Shown here piece after piece: positions 34,736 through 43,210 of a stretch of 64,000 nucleotides of DNA. Every line of letters begins with the position of its first letter. Position 1 is the first letter of the stretch. Under the pieces are notes generated by a model. The model did no database searches. It worked only from the letters and a program-made list of their open reading frames with translations, and was not told the origin of the DNA. A program made the translations under genes and the position numbers. The DNA is from Winogradskyella sediminis (GTDB lineage Bacteria > Bacteroidota > Bacteroidia > Flavobacteriales > Flavobacteriaceae), in assembly GCF_003387355.1 (NCBI RefSeq), contig NZ_QUNH01000002.1, positions 599,606 through 663,605 of the forward strand, read 5' to 3'.

Positions 34736-35659
34736 TTGATTTATATTGTAATTGTAACCTACAACGGCATGCAATGGCTAGAAAAGTGTTTAAAAAGTTG
34801 CACTAACTATCCTGTAATTGTAATAGATAATGCCTCAACAGATGGTACCGTTTCTTTTATTGAAACGAATTTTCCTAATGTGGTCTTATTTAAACAAACT
34901 AAAAACTTAGGCTTTGGTCAAGCAAATAATTTAGGTATTCGTTATGCTTTAGACCAAGGAGCGGAGCATGTGTTTTTACTAAATCAAGATGCTTATTTGA
35001 TGGATTCTGTTTTGGATGATTTGGTAGATTTTCAAAAAGAGTTACCTGAATATGGCGTATTAAGTCCTATACATATTACAGGAGATCAGAAAAAACTAGA
35101 TAAAAACTTTTCTAACTTTATGCTCAAAGAATATACAGGTCAGTTTTATTCTGATTTTGTACTTGGCAATACTTTAGCGGAAGTATACGCTGTGCCTTTT
35201 GTAAACGCAGCAGCGTGGTTAATTTCTAGAAAATGTTTAGAAACCGTAGGAGGTTTTGATCCTTTGTTTTTTCATTATGGAGAAGATGATAATTATTGTC
35301 AACGTGTGCTATATCATGGTTTTAAAATAGGGGTACTTCCTAAACCTTATATTATCCATGACCGCGGGAATAGGAAAATAGAAAAACCAGAAGTGTTTAG
35401 TGATGCCTATTATAAAAATAAAGAAAAGTCATATAAGGTTAAGTTAGGTGACATTAACCATGATAACGTTATAAACAGTCATTTAAGAAAACTTAAACGT
35501 CGAGTTTTAAAACTTCAATTACAATTGAAATTTACAAGATCTGTAGCCTTTAAAAAGGAGTTGAGTATTTTACAACATTTAGCCCCTAAAATTGAAGAGA
35601 GTAGAAGGGTTAATAAAACGCAAGGACTTCACTATATATATGAAATACAAGAAGAGTAA
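34736..35659 (+). CDS. glycosyltransferase family 2, rhamnosyltransferase-like
   Basis: A 307-residue GT-A glycosyltransferase starting at a TTG (34736; MIYIVIVTYNG). VIDNASTDGT and the LNQDAYL motif (in place of DxD) are characteristic of dTDP-rhamnosyl and related transferases. The segment FFHYGEDDNYCQRVLYHGF is the usual catalytic-loop signature. Only its neighbours suggest the sugar. It ends just before a terminator shared with the convergent hypothetical gene. Confidence 0.88.
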   Translation: MIYIVIVTYNGMQWLEKCLKSCTNYPVIVIDNASTDGTVSFIETNFPNVVLFKQTKNLGFGQANNLGIRYALDQGAEHVFLLNQDAYLMDSVLDDLVDFQKELPEYGVLSPIHITGDQKKLDKNFSNFMLKEYTGQFYSDFVLGNTLAEVYAVPFVNAAAWLISRKCLETVGGFDPLFFHYGEDDNYCQRVLYHGFKIGVLPKPYIIHDRGNRKIEKPEVFSDAYYKNKEKSYKVKLGDINHDNVINSHLRKLKRRVLKLQLQLKFTRSVAFKKELSILQHLAPKIEESRRVNKTQGLHYIYEIQEE

Positions 35660-35690
35660 CACTTCATTGAATTTTTAAGTAAAACTAAAA

Positions 35691-35716
35691 CGGACGCCAG
35701 AAGCGTCCGCTTTTTT
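35691..35716 (+). terminator. bidirectional terminator
   Basis: CGGACGC (35691-35697) pairs perfectly with GCGTCCG (35703-35709) around a CAGAA loop, with a T run on the plus side and A-rich sequence before it. It can end both the GT2 gene and the convergent hypothetical gene. Confidence 0.8.
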
Positions 35717-35734
35717 AATTCACAGATTACACTG

Positions 35735-36484
35735 TTATAAAACTTCCAAGATTTGCAAGGCATTGAATGTTCCGTTTTTAAGCGGATATTGCAAATTGTT
35801 GATCTCTTGGAAGAAGGCTACTTTTAGCAAGTAAAAGTTTTGACCTGTTCCTGTTGCAGGAGTTGCAGGAGTCAAAGTTACTGTGGCAGTCGTACCATTT
35901 ATAGCTAAGTTTTCTATATTACTGATTTGCATATCTGCTTCTTGCATTGCAAAATCTAAATTAAGAAAACCAGCCGTAAATTCCACGTGTGTGGCACCCT
36001 CAGGTACCGCTAATTGCTGGATTGGCATAAAGTTGTTAATAATGACTTCGCCTGTAGCTGTATCTAAACTATATTCAGAACGTAATACTTCGGAAAGGGG
36101 AGCTTTTCTATTGAAATTAAATCCTTTAAGTGGTATTTTTCCTTCTGGAGTTAGTATGCCTGTTGCTACATTTCGTTGGCCTCTTGCTGAGGTTAGGTCG
36201 AAATTTTTAACTTGGGTCATTACCTGTGTCACTCGCGAGGCTAGTTTATTGTCTTTAGCATTAGCGACGAGGTCTATTATTGCGCGTCTCAGTATTTTAC
36301 CACTCGTTGCACAAGACCCAAATTCGCTGTTGTTTTCTCGCGTTCTCTCAAATGCCGGATCGGATTTTAGTCGTGCTTTATCTAAGCTCGATTTGGATCT
36401 GATTCCGTATCCGTCTTCTGTTTTGTAAAAGTTCACATCATCAATGGATCCTCTTACTTTGAATAGGCTTTTATATTTTGCCAT
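35735..36484 (-). CDS. conserved Bacteroidota hypothetical protein (RTRENNSEFG type)
   Basis: A 249-residue soluble protein. I use the ATG at 36484 (MAKYKSLFKVRGSIDDVNF); the longer frame starts at a non-AUG site upstream. Segments include NFYKTEDGYGIRSKS, FERTRENNSEFGSC, TSARGQRNV and YPLKNGTFNALQIL. From memory, this pattern recurs in many Flavobacteria and relatives, with no known function; I know no domain name. It lies inside the polysaccharide locus, opposite in direction, with a 7-base inverted repeat just upstream and a divergent small gene beyond. It is not an obvious glycan enzyme. Confidence 0.8.
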   Translation of the reverse strand: MAKYKSLFKVRGSIDDVNFYKTEDGYGIRSKSSLDKARLKSDPAFERTRENNSEFGSCATSGKILRRAIIDLVANAKDNKLASRVTQVMTQVKNFDLTSARGQRNVATGILTPEGKIPLKGFNFNRKAPLSEVLRSEYSLDTATGEVIINNFMPIQQLAVPEGATHVEFTAGFLNLDFAMQEADMQISNIENLAINGTTATVTLTPATPATGTGQNFYLLKVAFFQEINNLQYPLKNGTFNALQILEVL

Positions 36485-36499
36485 AATCTTAAAATTTAT

Positions 36500-36527
36500 G
36501 TAGACCATTTACAGTTTTAAGGTCTAC
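36500..36527. promoter_or_regulatory. inverted repeat upstream of the hypothetical gene
   Basis: GTAGACC (36500-36506) and GGTCTAC (36521-36527) are perfect inverted copies 14 bases apart, ending 16 bases before the start codon at 36484. It may be an operator or a hairpin in the leader of that gene. Confidence 0.45.
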
Positions 36528-37266
36528 TTGTTAGACTTAAATTTTATGTACAACAGCTTTTCTAAAAGGTGCACTTAAGCATGAGCTCCTGCTTAAAAAT
36601 TTCTAATTGAATTAACTGTGGTTACATTTATATGGCTAAATTAAAATGGATTTTAGAGTGCCGTTTTTGTTTCGGTTGATTTAGGGTATTCTTATATAAA
36701 TTAAGTTATAATTTTTATTAAATGTTGTTAATCAGTTTTTTGTGTTTTATTGATGCTATTTTGTAGTTGTCGTGTTTTTTTATGTATTTAGTGGTTATTT
36801 GCCCTTATTGTATATTTTAATGTGTTTTAGATGTCGAAGTTAGGTAGGGAGTTAGTACGGAGTATGTACGGAGTTAGTACGAAGTATCTTTGAGGTTAGA
36901 TAAGTGGGAAAAGAGTGTTGAGGATAGAGGATAGACTTTAGCTTGTTGAATTTGGATTTTTAATATCGTTATTTGCTTTACACTACCATTTTGTAATATT
37001 GAGCAGCACTAAACTGTAAGGCGTGAGGTTTATTTGTAAACATTTTACCGATATTTTCGTTGCGTTGTTATGGGATTTTTCGGCGCTTTATAGGGGGATT
37101 TACAAATTTTTGAATCACTATTTATGTTAATAAGTTTGTTTTAAAAAGTTAAGAATTTCAATTAATTTGCAATCAGAGAACTGATTATCAAAATATTAAA
37201 AATGAAAAAATATGGAAACTAACATTAAGAAGTTACGAAAGAGACGAATTAATAGTTTAACAACAA
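36528..37266. other. 739-base noncoding stretch between divergent genes
   Basis: No convincing gene is seen in either direction. The stretch is AT-rich and contains an 11-base tandem repeat (36849-36881), a short low-complexity heptamer pair near 36922, and a candidate weak promoter (TTTG at 37135-37138 and TTAATTTG at 37162-37169). A 26-codon frame with basic residues (37212-37292) overlaps the next gene start. A structured RNA could be hidden here. Confidence 0.5.
36849..36881. repeat. three 11-base repeats GAGTTAGTACG
   Basis: Three head-to-tail units of 11 bases (the middle one is GAGTATGTACG), followed by a truncated fourth. It lies in the noncoding region between the two hypothetical genes. 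Confidence 0.7.
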
Positions 37267-37524
37267 ATGAAACAACTATGTATATATCCTAAGGAAGTCG
37301 CAACCATTACAGGCAAGTCCCAAACTACTGCACAGACATTGGTACGCACTATAAAAGATGCGCTTGAGAAAGAGAAGCATCAGGTTTTAACTATACGTGA
37401 GTTTTGTGATTATATGGGTATACCCTTTGAAGATGTTTTTAATATGATTAATAATATAAAAACACAGGAAGATCGGCAAGCTTCGTTACTATCTAGTAAC
37501 GACTTTAGACAAGAAAGTGCTTAA
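37267..37524 (+). CDS. small DNA-binding-like hypothetical protein
   Basis: An 85-residue protein starting MKQLCIYPKEVATITGKSQT. The N-terminal half resembles a helix-turn-helix (KEVATITGKSQTTAQTLVRTIKDAL), and the rest is a second helical unit with a CDYMGIPFEDV segment. From memory, small proteins of this pattern are common in Flavobacteriaceae and uncharacterised. It is divergent from the hypothetical gene at 35735 across the noncoding stretch, so it may regulate that gene or its own promoter. Confidence 0.7.
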   Translation: MKQLCIYPKEVATITGKSQTTAQTLVRTIKDALEKEKHQVLTIREFCDYMGIPFEDVFNMINNIKTQEDRQASLLSSNDFRQESA

Positions 37525-37715
37525 GTTCTTTGTGGTTATGCTGACCACTTCTCTTCCATATGATTGATAACTGAGCAATTGATTTTCTTATCCTTATTAA
37601 CAAGGTCTAATGTATTTGACTTTTTTTTAAAATAACGTCTATTAACCTCTCTCTTTTACTTTTTTAGACTTGGTTTTCAACTGACTTTGTATCTTAGTGG
37701 CGTAATTTTTTTACT

Positions 37716-38663
37716 ATGCCAAAACAACCACTTATTTCTATTATCATACCCACATTCAATCGGGCTCATATAATCGGAGAAACATTAGATTCCATAATAG
37801 AGCAAACCTACCCAAATTGGGAATGTATTGTTGTAGATGATGGAAGTACGGACCATACCGACCAACTATTGGCTAACTATTGCAAGCAAGATTCTAGAAT
37901 TCAATACCACCATAGACCTAAAAATCGACTAAAAGGAGGGAATACCTGTCGGAATTATGGATATGAATTAAGTAAAGGGGAATTAATAAATTGGTTTGAT
38001 AGTGATGATTTATATCTGCCTGATGCACTTAAAACCATTAGCTCTGCTTTTGAAACTGGCACCGATGTTGTTATAAGTCCGATGGCTCGATTTGACGGAG
38101 AGACCAAGCACTATTTAGGAGTGAATACGATAGAGAAAGCACCTTTAATTCCTGCTTACTTAGTAGGAGAGGTTGCTTTTTATACTGATGGTCCTACCTG
38201 GAAACGTCGTTTTTTAGCGCAGCAAGACTTATTATTTGATGAAGGTTTACCCATAATACAGGATTGGGATTTTAATTTGCGTATGTTATATCAAAATCCA
38301 AATATTACGTTTCTAAAAAAAGCTCAAATAAACTATCGCGTTCATAATCAGTCGTTACAAAAGCAATTATCTAAGTTAGATTTGATGTTAATTGCTGAAG
38401 ATTTTAAAACAAGATTTAAGCATTTAGACTTGTTGGCACAGCATTACCCAGAGGGTGTGCCTGTTTTAAAACAGTTTATTTTAGAGCGCCGTAAACATTT
38501 TGTGAAATTAGCCTACATGCGACAGGATGACTCTAGGTTTGTATTGGCAAAGGACTTAGTTGATAGTCAGAAAGTGCGTAGAGATTATATAGGTGTTATT
38601 AAAACGTTTTTGGGTATGTGGTCTTATAAATGCTTTGGAAGAGGGTATTGGTTTTTTAGATAG
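37716..38663 (+). CDS. glycosyltransferase family 2
   Basis: A 315-residue GT-A glycosyltransferase. ISIIIPTFNRAHIIGETLDS and the DDGSTDHT segment form the nucleotide-binding half, and NWFDSDDLYLP carries the metal-binding DxD-like site. Its first 100 residues are close to those of the gene at 39988, while the rest is different. A possible promoter lies upstream (TTG at 37670-37672, 17 bases, TATCTTAG at 37690-37697). It follows the inserted hypothetical pair. Confidence 0.9.
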   Translation: MPKQPLISIIIPTFNRAHIIGETLDSIIEQTYPNWECIVVDDGSTDHTDQLLANYCKQDSRIQYHHRPKNRLKGGNTCRNYGYELSKGELINWFDSDDLYLPDALKTISSAFETGTDVVISPMARFDGETKHYLGVNTIEKAPLIPAYLVGEVAFYTDGPTWKRRFLAQQDLLFDEGLPIIQDWDFNLRMLYQNPNITFLKKAQINYRVHNQSLQKQLSKLDLMLIAEDFKTRFKHLDLLAQHYPEGVPVLKQFILERRKHFVKLAYMRQDDSRFVLAKDLVDSQKVRRDYIGVIKTFLGMWSYKCFGRGYWFFR

Positions 38664-38990
38664 TTTTTAGAGGATAGGTTTTTATCATTTTGAAAACTGT
38701 GAGAAGTTTCATAGTATTTGTATAGTTATAAGATTCCTCGTCGCTATGCTCTGTCGGAATGACAAAAGGGGGCTTTTTGATAGAACTTTGTTTTCCTGGG
38801 TTACACAAAGTCACTCGAAGTGACGTGCTTCTCGATACAACTTTGTTTCTCTAGGCTACACAAAGTCACTCGAAGTGACGTTTGTTTATGGAAATTTTGT
38901 TGTTATTTTGGTAATGGTATTAAGGGATTCCTTGTGCTAGTTCTGTCAGAATGACAACAGTGTGTTTTATTAGAGTTTCTTATATTTTTA
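38664..38990. other. intergenic stretch with dispersed repeats
   Basis: These 327 bases between convergent genes carry a tandem pair of repeats (38779-38880). I see no gene and no strong terminator hairpin. Confidence 0.55.
38779..38880. repeat. two 47-base direct repeats of a flavobacterial extragenic element
   Basis: Copy one is 38779-38825 and copy two 38834-38880. They share an AACTTTGTTT core, TACACAAAGTCACTCGAAG and a final TGACG, with several differences in the middle. CACTCGAAGTGACG resembles the right arm of the palindrome at 12590-12699. Confidence 0.8.
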
Positions 38991-39836
38991 TTATAATGTA
39001 TTTTCAATAGATTGTTGTAAATAAGGACCAGCTAGTGCCATGTCTCTTTCTGTTACCGTTTGTCTTTTTTTGCTTTTTCTTTGTATGCCTTCGGTTAGAT
39101 TATTTGTAACTTCTTCTGAGTGCTCGAGGTTTAAGAAGGAAAAGATACTTTCAATTTCTATCTTAGGATTTTCTAAGAAGGATTGATAAGATAAGCTATA
39201 ATATTTATCCTTTGATAGATGTTTAAAAAAGGTTTCTGAATACTCAAGAGAATACCTCCATTCTAATAAACCTTTCTCATAATTAGATAAAGAACTGGTG
39301 TCAATTTCTAATGGAGCCGCTAATTGATTAATTAAATTCCATTTTACACTGTTTTTACCAAACCAAGAACCGTAATCTGCTTTTTTTTCAATAGACTTTG
39401 CAACCTCTATGCCGTTCCTTTGCAAGTAAATATATTTAGCATCGGGAAACGCATTATTAATGAATTCTAATCTAAAATTATTGATTGGTAGTTTTTCTAA
39501 AAGAATGTCACCTTTATTTATAACTTGTTCCTTAAAAAACAAATGTTTGAGTCGTTTAGTTTGCTTTGGTTTTATATCTGTTTTTGTTGTAATTAATTTA
39601 GGGGAAACTGTTTTATTAGACCAAATATTAAACTCAGGATATGCTTTGTGCCATAAATCTCGTCGTTCATTTAAGTAGGTTATAGATTGATGCTTGCCTA
39701 TAGTTGTTCCTAAAATAGTGGTTCCAGAACGACCACACCCAATTAAAAACACGGGTTGTAGGGATTTTCCTTTTTTTAAAGTGATGAACTTATAGTGATT
39801 TATAATTTTTTTTGCAAAATGTTTAATGGCCTTCAT
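38991..39836 (-). CDS. sulfotransferase-family protein (GCGRSGTT P-loop)
   Basis: A 281-residue P-loop sulfotransferase on the minus strand, opposite to the cluster direction. The phosphosulfate-binding loop is FLIGCGRSGTTILG near the N-terminus; the 3'-phosphate site is the segment YIYLQRNGIEVAKS. It belongs to the GRSGT group (Sulfotransfer_3-like), different from the other three in this locus. The gene is flanked by repeats (38779-38880) on one side and an AT-rich gap on the other, so it may have been inserted. The donor and acceptor are not readable from sequence. Confidence 0.85.
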   Translation of the reverse strand: MKAIKHFAKKIINHYKFITLKKGKSLQPVFLIGCGRSGTTILGTTIGKHQSITYLNERRDLWHKAYPEFNIWSNKTVSPKLITTKTDIKPKQTKRLKHLFFKEQVINKGDILLEKLPINNFRLEFINNAFPDAKYIYLQRNGIEVAKSIEKKADYGSWFGKNSVKWNLINQLAAPLEIDTSSLSNYEKGLLEWRYSLEYSETFFKHLSKDKYYSLSYQSFLENPKIEIESIFSFLNLEHSEEVTNNLTEGIQRKSKKRQTVTERDMALAGPYLQQSIENTL

Positions 39837-39987
39837 TAAAAAAAATAGTGTCTTAAAAATACATGGTTAACATCGAGTAGCGAAAATAACAATTTTAATT
39901 GTCTTGAAACTAAAACCTATAGTTTTCAACTTCCAACTACCAACAAAATTACTATCTTAGCCCATAGCTATTAAAACCTTTGTTTTT

Positions 39988-40929
39988 ATGACCAAATCAC
40001 CTTTGGTATCTATCATTATTCCTACCTATAATCGTGCCCATTTAATTAGTGAGACTTTAGATTCTGTGTTGGCACAGACCTACCAGAACTGGGAGTGTAT
40101 TGTGGTGGATGATGGGAGTACGGATGGCACAGATCAACTTATGGCTAGTTATTGTGCGAAAGATTCACGGTTTCATTATCATCATAGACCAGACGATCGC
40201 TTGCCGGGAGGGAATGCGGCTCGTAATTATGGGTTTGAGGTGAGTAAAGGGGAGTATGTTCAGTGGTTTGATAGTGATGATTTGATGGTTTCTAATAGGA
40301 TTAATAGTTACATAGAAGCATTTAATAAAAACAATGTAGATTTTGTAATTAGTAAGAGTAAATTTTTTAATTATAGAAATGATAATAAAAGTTATTCGTT
40401 TAAAAATTCAGAAATTTCTTTTTTAAGTTTTTCTATAGGTAATGTAAGTTGGATAACAAATGATTTTATTGTTAGTAAAAGGGTTGTCAAAAAAATTAAA
40501 TTTAACGAATCATTAAAAGCTGGTCAAGAATATAATTTTATTTGTAAGTTGTTGTTAATTTCAGAAAAATCATTTTTTATTAATGAATTTCTAACTTTAA
40601 GGAGATATCACAACGAGTCAATTCAAGGTGAGAGGAATTTAAATAAATTTCATAATTTGAATATGAGGTTTTATGCATATTGGTCTAATTACTTAGATAT
40701 AAAAGATTTGGCTAAGATGAGTTGCTTTGATAAATTTGCGCTCCAAACTTGTTCAAGTGCATTTTTGATGTCTAAAAATAAAATAAAATTACCTCGACAT
40801 TTTTATACCGAAATTGTAAAAGTATTTGGTTATAATAGTTTCTTTTTATTTTTAGCGATTATTTCTAATAAATTTTTTAATAAATATCATAAGCCTTATC
40901 TCATTTTTAAAAAAAGAGTACATGATTAA
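39988..40929 (+). CDS. glycosyltransferase family 2, probable mosaic
   Basis: A 313-residue GT-A glycosyltransferase. The N-terminal 100 residues (VSIIIPTYNRAHLISETLDS, DDGSTDGT and VQWFDSDDL) are close to the gene at 37716, with a different start context. The rest (from about residue 105) is different and clearly more AT-rich: the DNA changes from GC-mixed to AT-rich near 40290. It probably arose by recombination within a family of genes. The upstream TATCTTAG (39953-39960) and TTTTCAACT segments also resemble those before 37716. Eight bases overlap the next GT4 gene. Confidence 0.88.
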   Translation: MTKSPLVSIIIPTYNRAHLISETLDSVLAQTYQNWECIVVDDGSTDGTDQLMASYCAKDSRFHYHHRPDDRLPGGNAARNYGFEVSKGEYVQWFDSDDLMVSNRINSYIEAFNKNNVDFVISKSKFFNYRNDNKSYSFKNSEISFLSFSIGNVSWITNDFIVSKRVVKKIKFNESLKAGQEYNFICKLLLISEKSFFINEFLTLRRYHNESIQGERNLNKFHNLNMRFYAYWSNYLDIKDLAKMSCFDKFALQTCSSAFLMSKNKIKLPRHFYTEIVKVFGYNSFFLFLAIISNKFFNKYHKPYLIFKKRVHD

Positions 40930-42022
40930 AATATTTCAGGTTTTAGATGAATACCCAGTGTTTTACCAGCCATACATTCCGCCAATTTTGGATGCTCTTA
41001 AAACAGACAAAAATATAGATTCGAAAATAGTTGCTTTTAAGCAATTAAAAGGAGACAAAGCAGACGTAGTAATACCAAAACATAAGTGGAGATCTAAAAA
41101 AGAATTTTTTTCTAACTTATTTAGATCTAAATCTTTCAATTATTTAGAAAATCTTTCACTAAAAAAAAAAGTAGATATTGTTCATTTACAACATTCTTTT
41201 TTGTTTCCTAAGATTATTAATCTATTGCGATTACCACAATCTGAACGTCCTAAAATAGTTATAACGCTGAGAGGTGGAGAGTCTTACGTTAAGCCTTGGG
41301 TTTATAAAAAGTGGCAAGAGTTTTATAGCCGATATGCAGATAAAATTGATGCATTTATTGTAATGAGTCAACATCAAAAGAGTTATTTAACAAAATGGGA
41401 CGTACCACAAGATAAGATTCATGTAATACCTATTTCATTACGATTAAAAACAAGAAGTATTCCAAAACATTCTAACCTTGATTCATTAGAATTGATTTCT
41501 GTATTTCGTTTATGTTGGGAAAAAAATATTGATGGGCATTTGCGAATTATAAAAAAATTAAAAGATAGAGGTTTTAAAGTCAGATATAATATTTATGGGG
41601 ACGGTCCTGAGCGAGGAAAATTATTATATTTAATCGATGCCATGGATTTAAGTGATTGTGTGTTTTATAAAGGGGAATTACAACACAAAGATTTGATGAA
41701 AGTGATGAAAAAGGCAGATGTAATTTTACAATTAAGTTTGTCTGAGTCTTTAGGTATGTCTGTTATAGAAGCTCAGTCTTTAGGTGTACCTGCAGTGGTT
41801 TCTAATAGTGGAGGTTTGCAGGAAGTAATTAAGAGCGGTAAAACAGGATATTGCGTATCTGTTCAAAAAGAAGAGGAAATCGTAGAAGGTATTTTGAATA
41901 TTTGGGAAGACAAAAAAATGTATTATGAGTTTTCTAGAGATGCGATAAAATATGCGAATGATTGTTTTGCACCAGACCTTGAAGTAGAAAGACTAAAATC
42001 ATTATACAGAAATTTAAAATAG
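40922..42022 (+). CDS. glycosyltransferase family 4
   Basis: A 366-residue GT-B glycosyltransferase. The C-terminal GT4 domain has the ESLGMSVIEAQSLGVPAVVSN segment with the conserved Glu residues of the E-x7-E motif, and the nucleotide-binding GDGPERGK. The N-terminal domain has the VITLRGGE segment. It overlaps the GT2 gene upstream by eight bases. It adds a sugar to the glycan in the cytosol; the sugar is not predictable. Confidence 0.9.
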   Translation: MIKIFQVLDEYPVFYQPYIPPILDALKTDKNIDSKIVAFKQLKGDKADVVIPKHKWRSKKEFFSNLFRSKSFNYLENLSLKKKVDIVHLQHSFLFPKIINLLRLPQSERPKIVITLRGGESYVKPWVYKKWQEFYSRYADKIDAFIVMSQHQKSYLTKWDVPQDKIHVIPISLRLKTRSIPKHSNLDSLELISVFRLCWEKNIDGHLRIIKKLKDRGFKVRYNIYGDGPERGKLLYLIDAMDLSDCVFYKGELQHKDLMKVMKKADVILQLSLSESLGMSVIEAQSLGVPAVVSNSGGLQEVIKSGKTGYCVSVQKEEEIVEGILNIWEDKKMYYEFSRDAIKYANDCFAPDLEVERLKSLYRNLK

Positions 42023-42086
42023 ACAGCTATTTTGTTGAATTAATACACTAAAATATTAATATTGCAACATGTAATCAGAAAAATCA

Positions 42087-43100
42087 ATGCAGAAAATGGA
42101 GAAGCATTTGGTATCAGTAATCATACCAACTTATAATAATCCTAAACAGCTAAAAAGAGCTGTAATGTCTGTATTTAATCAAAAATATAAAAAGTTAGAG
42201 ATTATTATTATTGATGACGGTTCTTCTGTAGATTATTCTTCAGTAATAGCAGAATTAGAAACGATTACAGCTTTTCCTCTTTACTATTTTAAAAAAGAAA
42301 ATGAGGGGCCAGGCTTGGCTAGACAGTTTGGTTTAAATCGTGCATCTGGTGTCTTTTTTCAATATCTTGATTCAGATGATGAGTTGCTTTCTCATAAAAT
42401 TGAAAATCAAGTAAAAATTTTAGAAAAAAGAAAAGAAGTAGTAATGGTATATGGTTTAACGATGGTTAATCATAATGAAAATCACATTCATAGAGCTAAA
42501 AATAAAAAAAAAGAAAATGATAATTTAATGATTAGTGTACTTGAAGTGCGTAAGTGGCATACTTCTTCTTGTTTGTGGAGATATGATAAACATAAATCTT
42601 GTTGGAGTAACCTTTTTAATGGTGAAGATGTTTTGCATGATTTTACTATAGCATTACAAGAAAATCAGGATGTAGTTTTTGTACCAGATATTGTTTTAAA
42701 TATTAACATTGAAAACGAAGCTAATAGATTATCAAATGCTGGTGCAGATATTACGAAAAGGAAAAGACTAATTGAAAATGGATTAAGTCTTAATTTTTCA
42801 ATGTACAATATTTTAAAAGAAAAAAAATTAATTAAAGAAAAATTGATAGCGGAACCATTGGCTGAACGATTTTATCATGCTGCAATGAAGACGTCAATAT
42901 ATGGGGATAAGAAGAATAGTCTAAAATTAATTAAAATGACTTATAAAATATCATTCTCTAAAATAAAAAAAATGGAGTGCTTTGTTCTTTATTGTATAGT
43001 GATATCTCCAATAAAGAATAAAAGAAAAGTGTTTCAATTAGTTTATAAGCTTAGAAGACGTTTTTTAAGTTCTGACTTACATCAGTTTAGGTTCGTGTAG
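42087..43100 (+). CDS. glycosyltransferase family 2
   Basis: A 337-residue GT-A glycosyltransferase. VSVIIPTYNNPKQL, IIIDDGSSVDYS, the acceptor-facing NEGPGLARQFG segment and the metal-binding LDSDDE are visible. The C-terminal part is Lys-rich and AT-rich, like the GT4 gene before it, suggesting that 40290-43100 was acquired as a block. ATG codons at 42087 and 42096 are both possible starts. Confidence 0.9.
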   Translation: MQKMEKHLVSVIIPTYNNPKQLKRAVMSVFNQKYKKLEIIIIDDGSSVDYSSVIAELETITAFPLYYFKKENEGPGLARQFGLNRASGVFFQYLDSDDELLSHKIENQVKILEKRKEVVMVYGLTMVNHNENHIHRAKNKKKENDNLMISVLEVRKWHTSSCLWRYDKHKSCWSNLFNGEDVLHDFTIALQENQDVVFVPDIVLNINIENEANRLSNAGADITKRKRLIENGLSLNFSMYNILKEKKLIKEKLIAEPLAERFYHAAMKTSIYGDKKNSLKLIKMTYKISFSKIKKMECFVLYCIVISPIKNKRKVFQLVYKLRRRFLSSDLHQFRFV

Positions 43101-43210
43101 TTAATTGAGTTAATTGTTTTTTTTTATAAAAGTGTTTATTGTTGTCTCTTAAATTGAATCAAAGTTTAATTGGATTTTTATAAATAACTCTAAATAGAAT
43201 TAAGATTATA

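Noticed and set aside
35883-36428. Plus-strand frame of 181 residues opposite the hypothetical gene
   Set aside because: The minus-strand frame has the recognised conserved segments; the plus frame is its shadow.
37212-37292. 26-codon basic frame METNIKKLRKRRINS and onward
   Set aside because: It overlaps the real start at 37267 in another frame and has no supporting features; it could be a leader peptide, but that is speculation.
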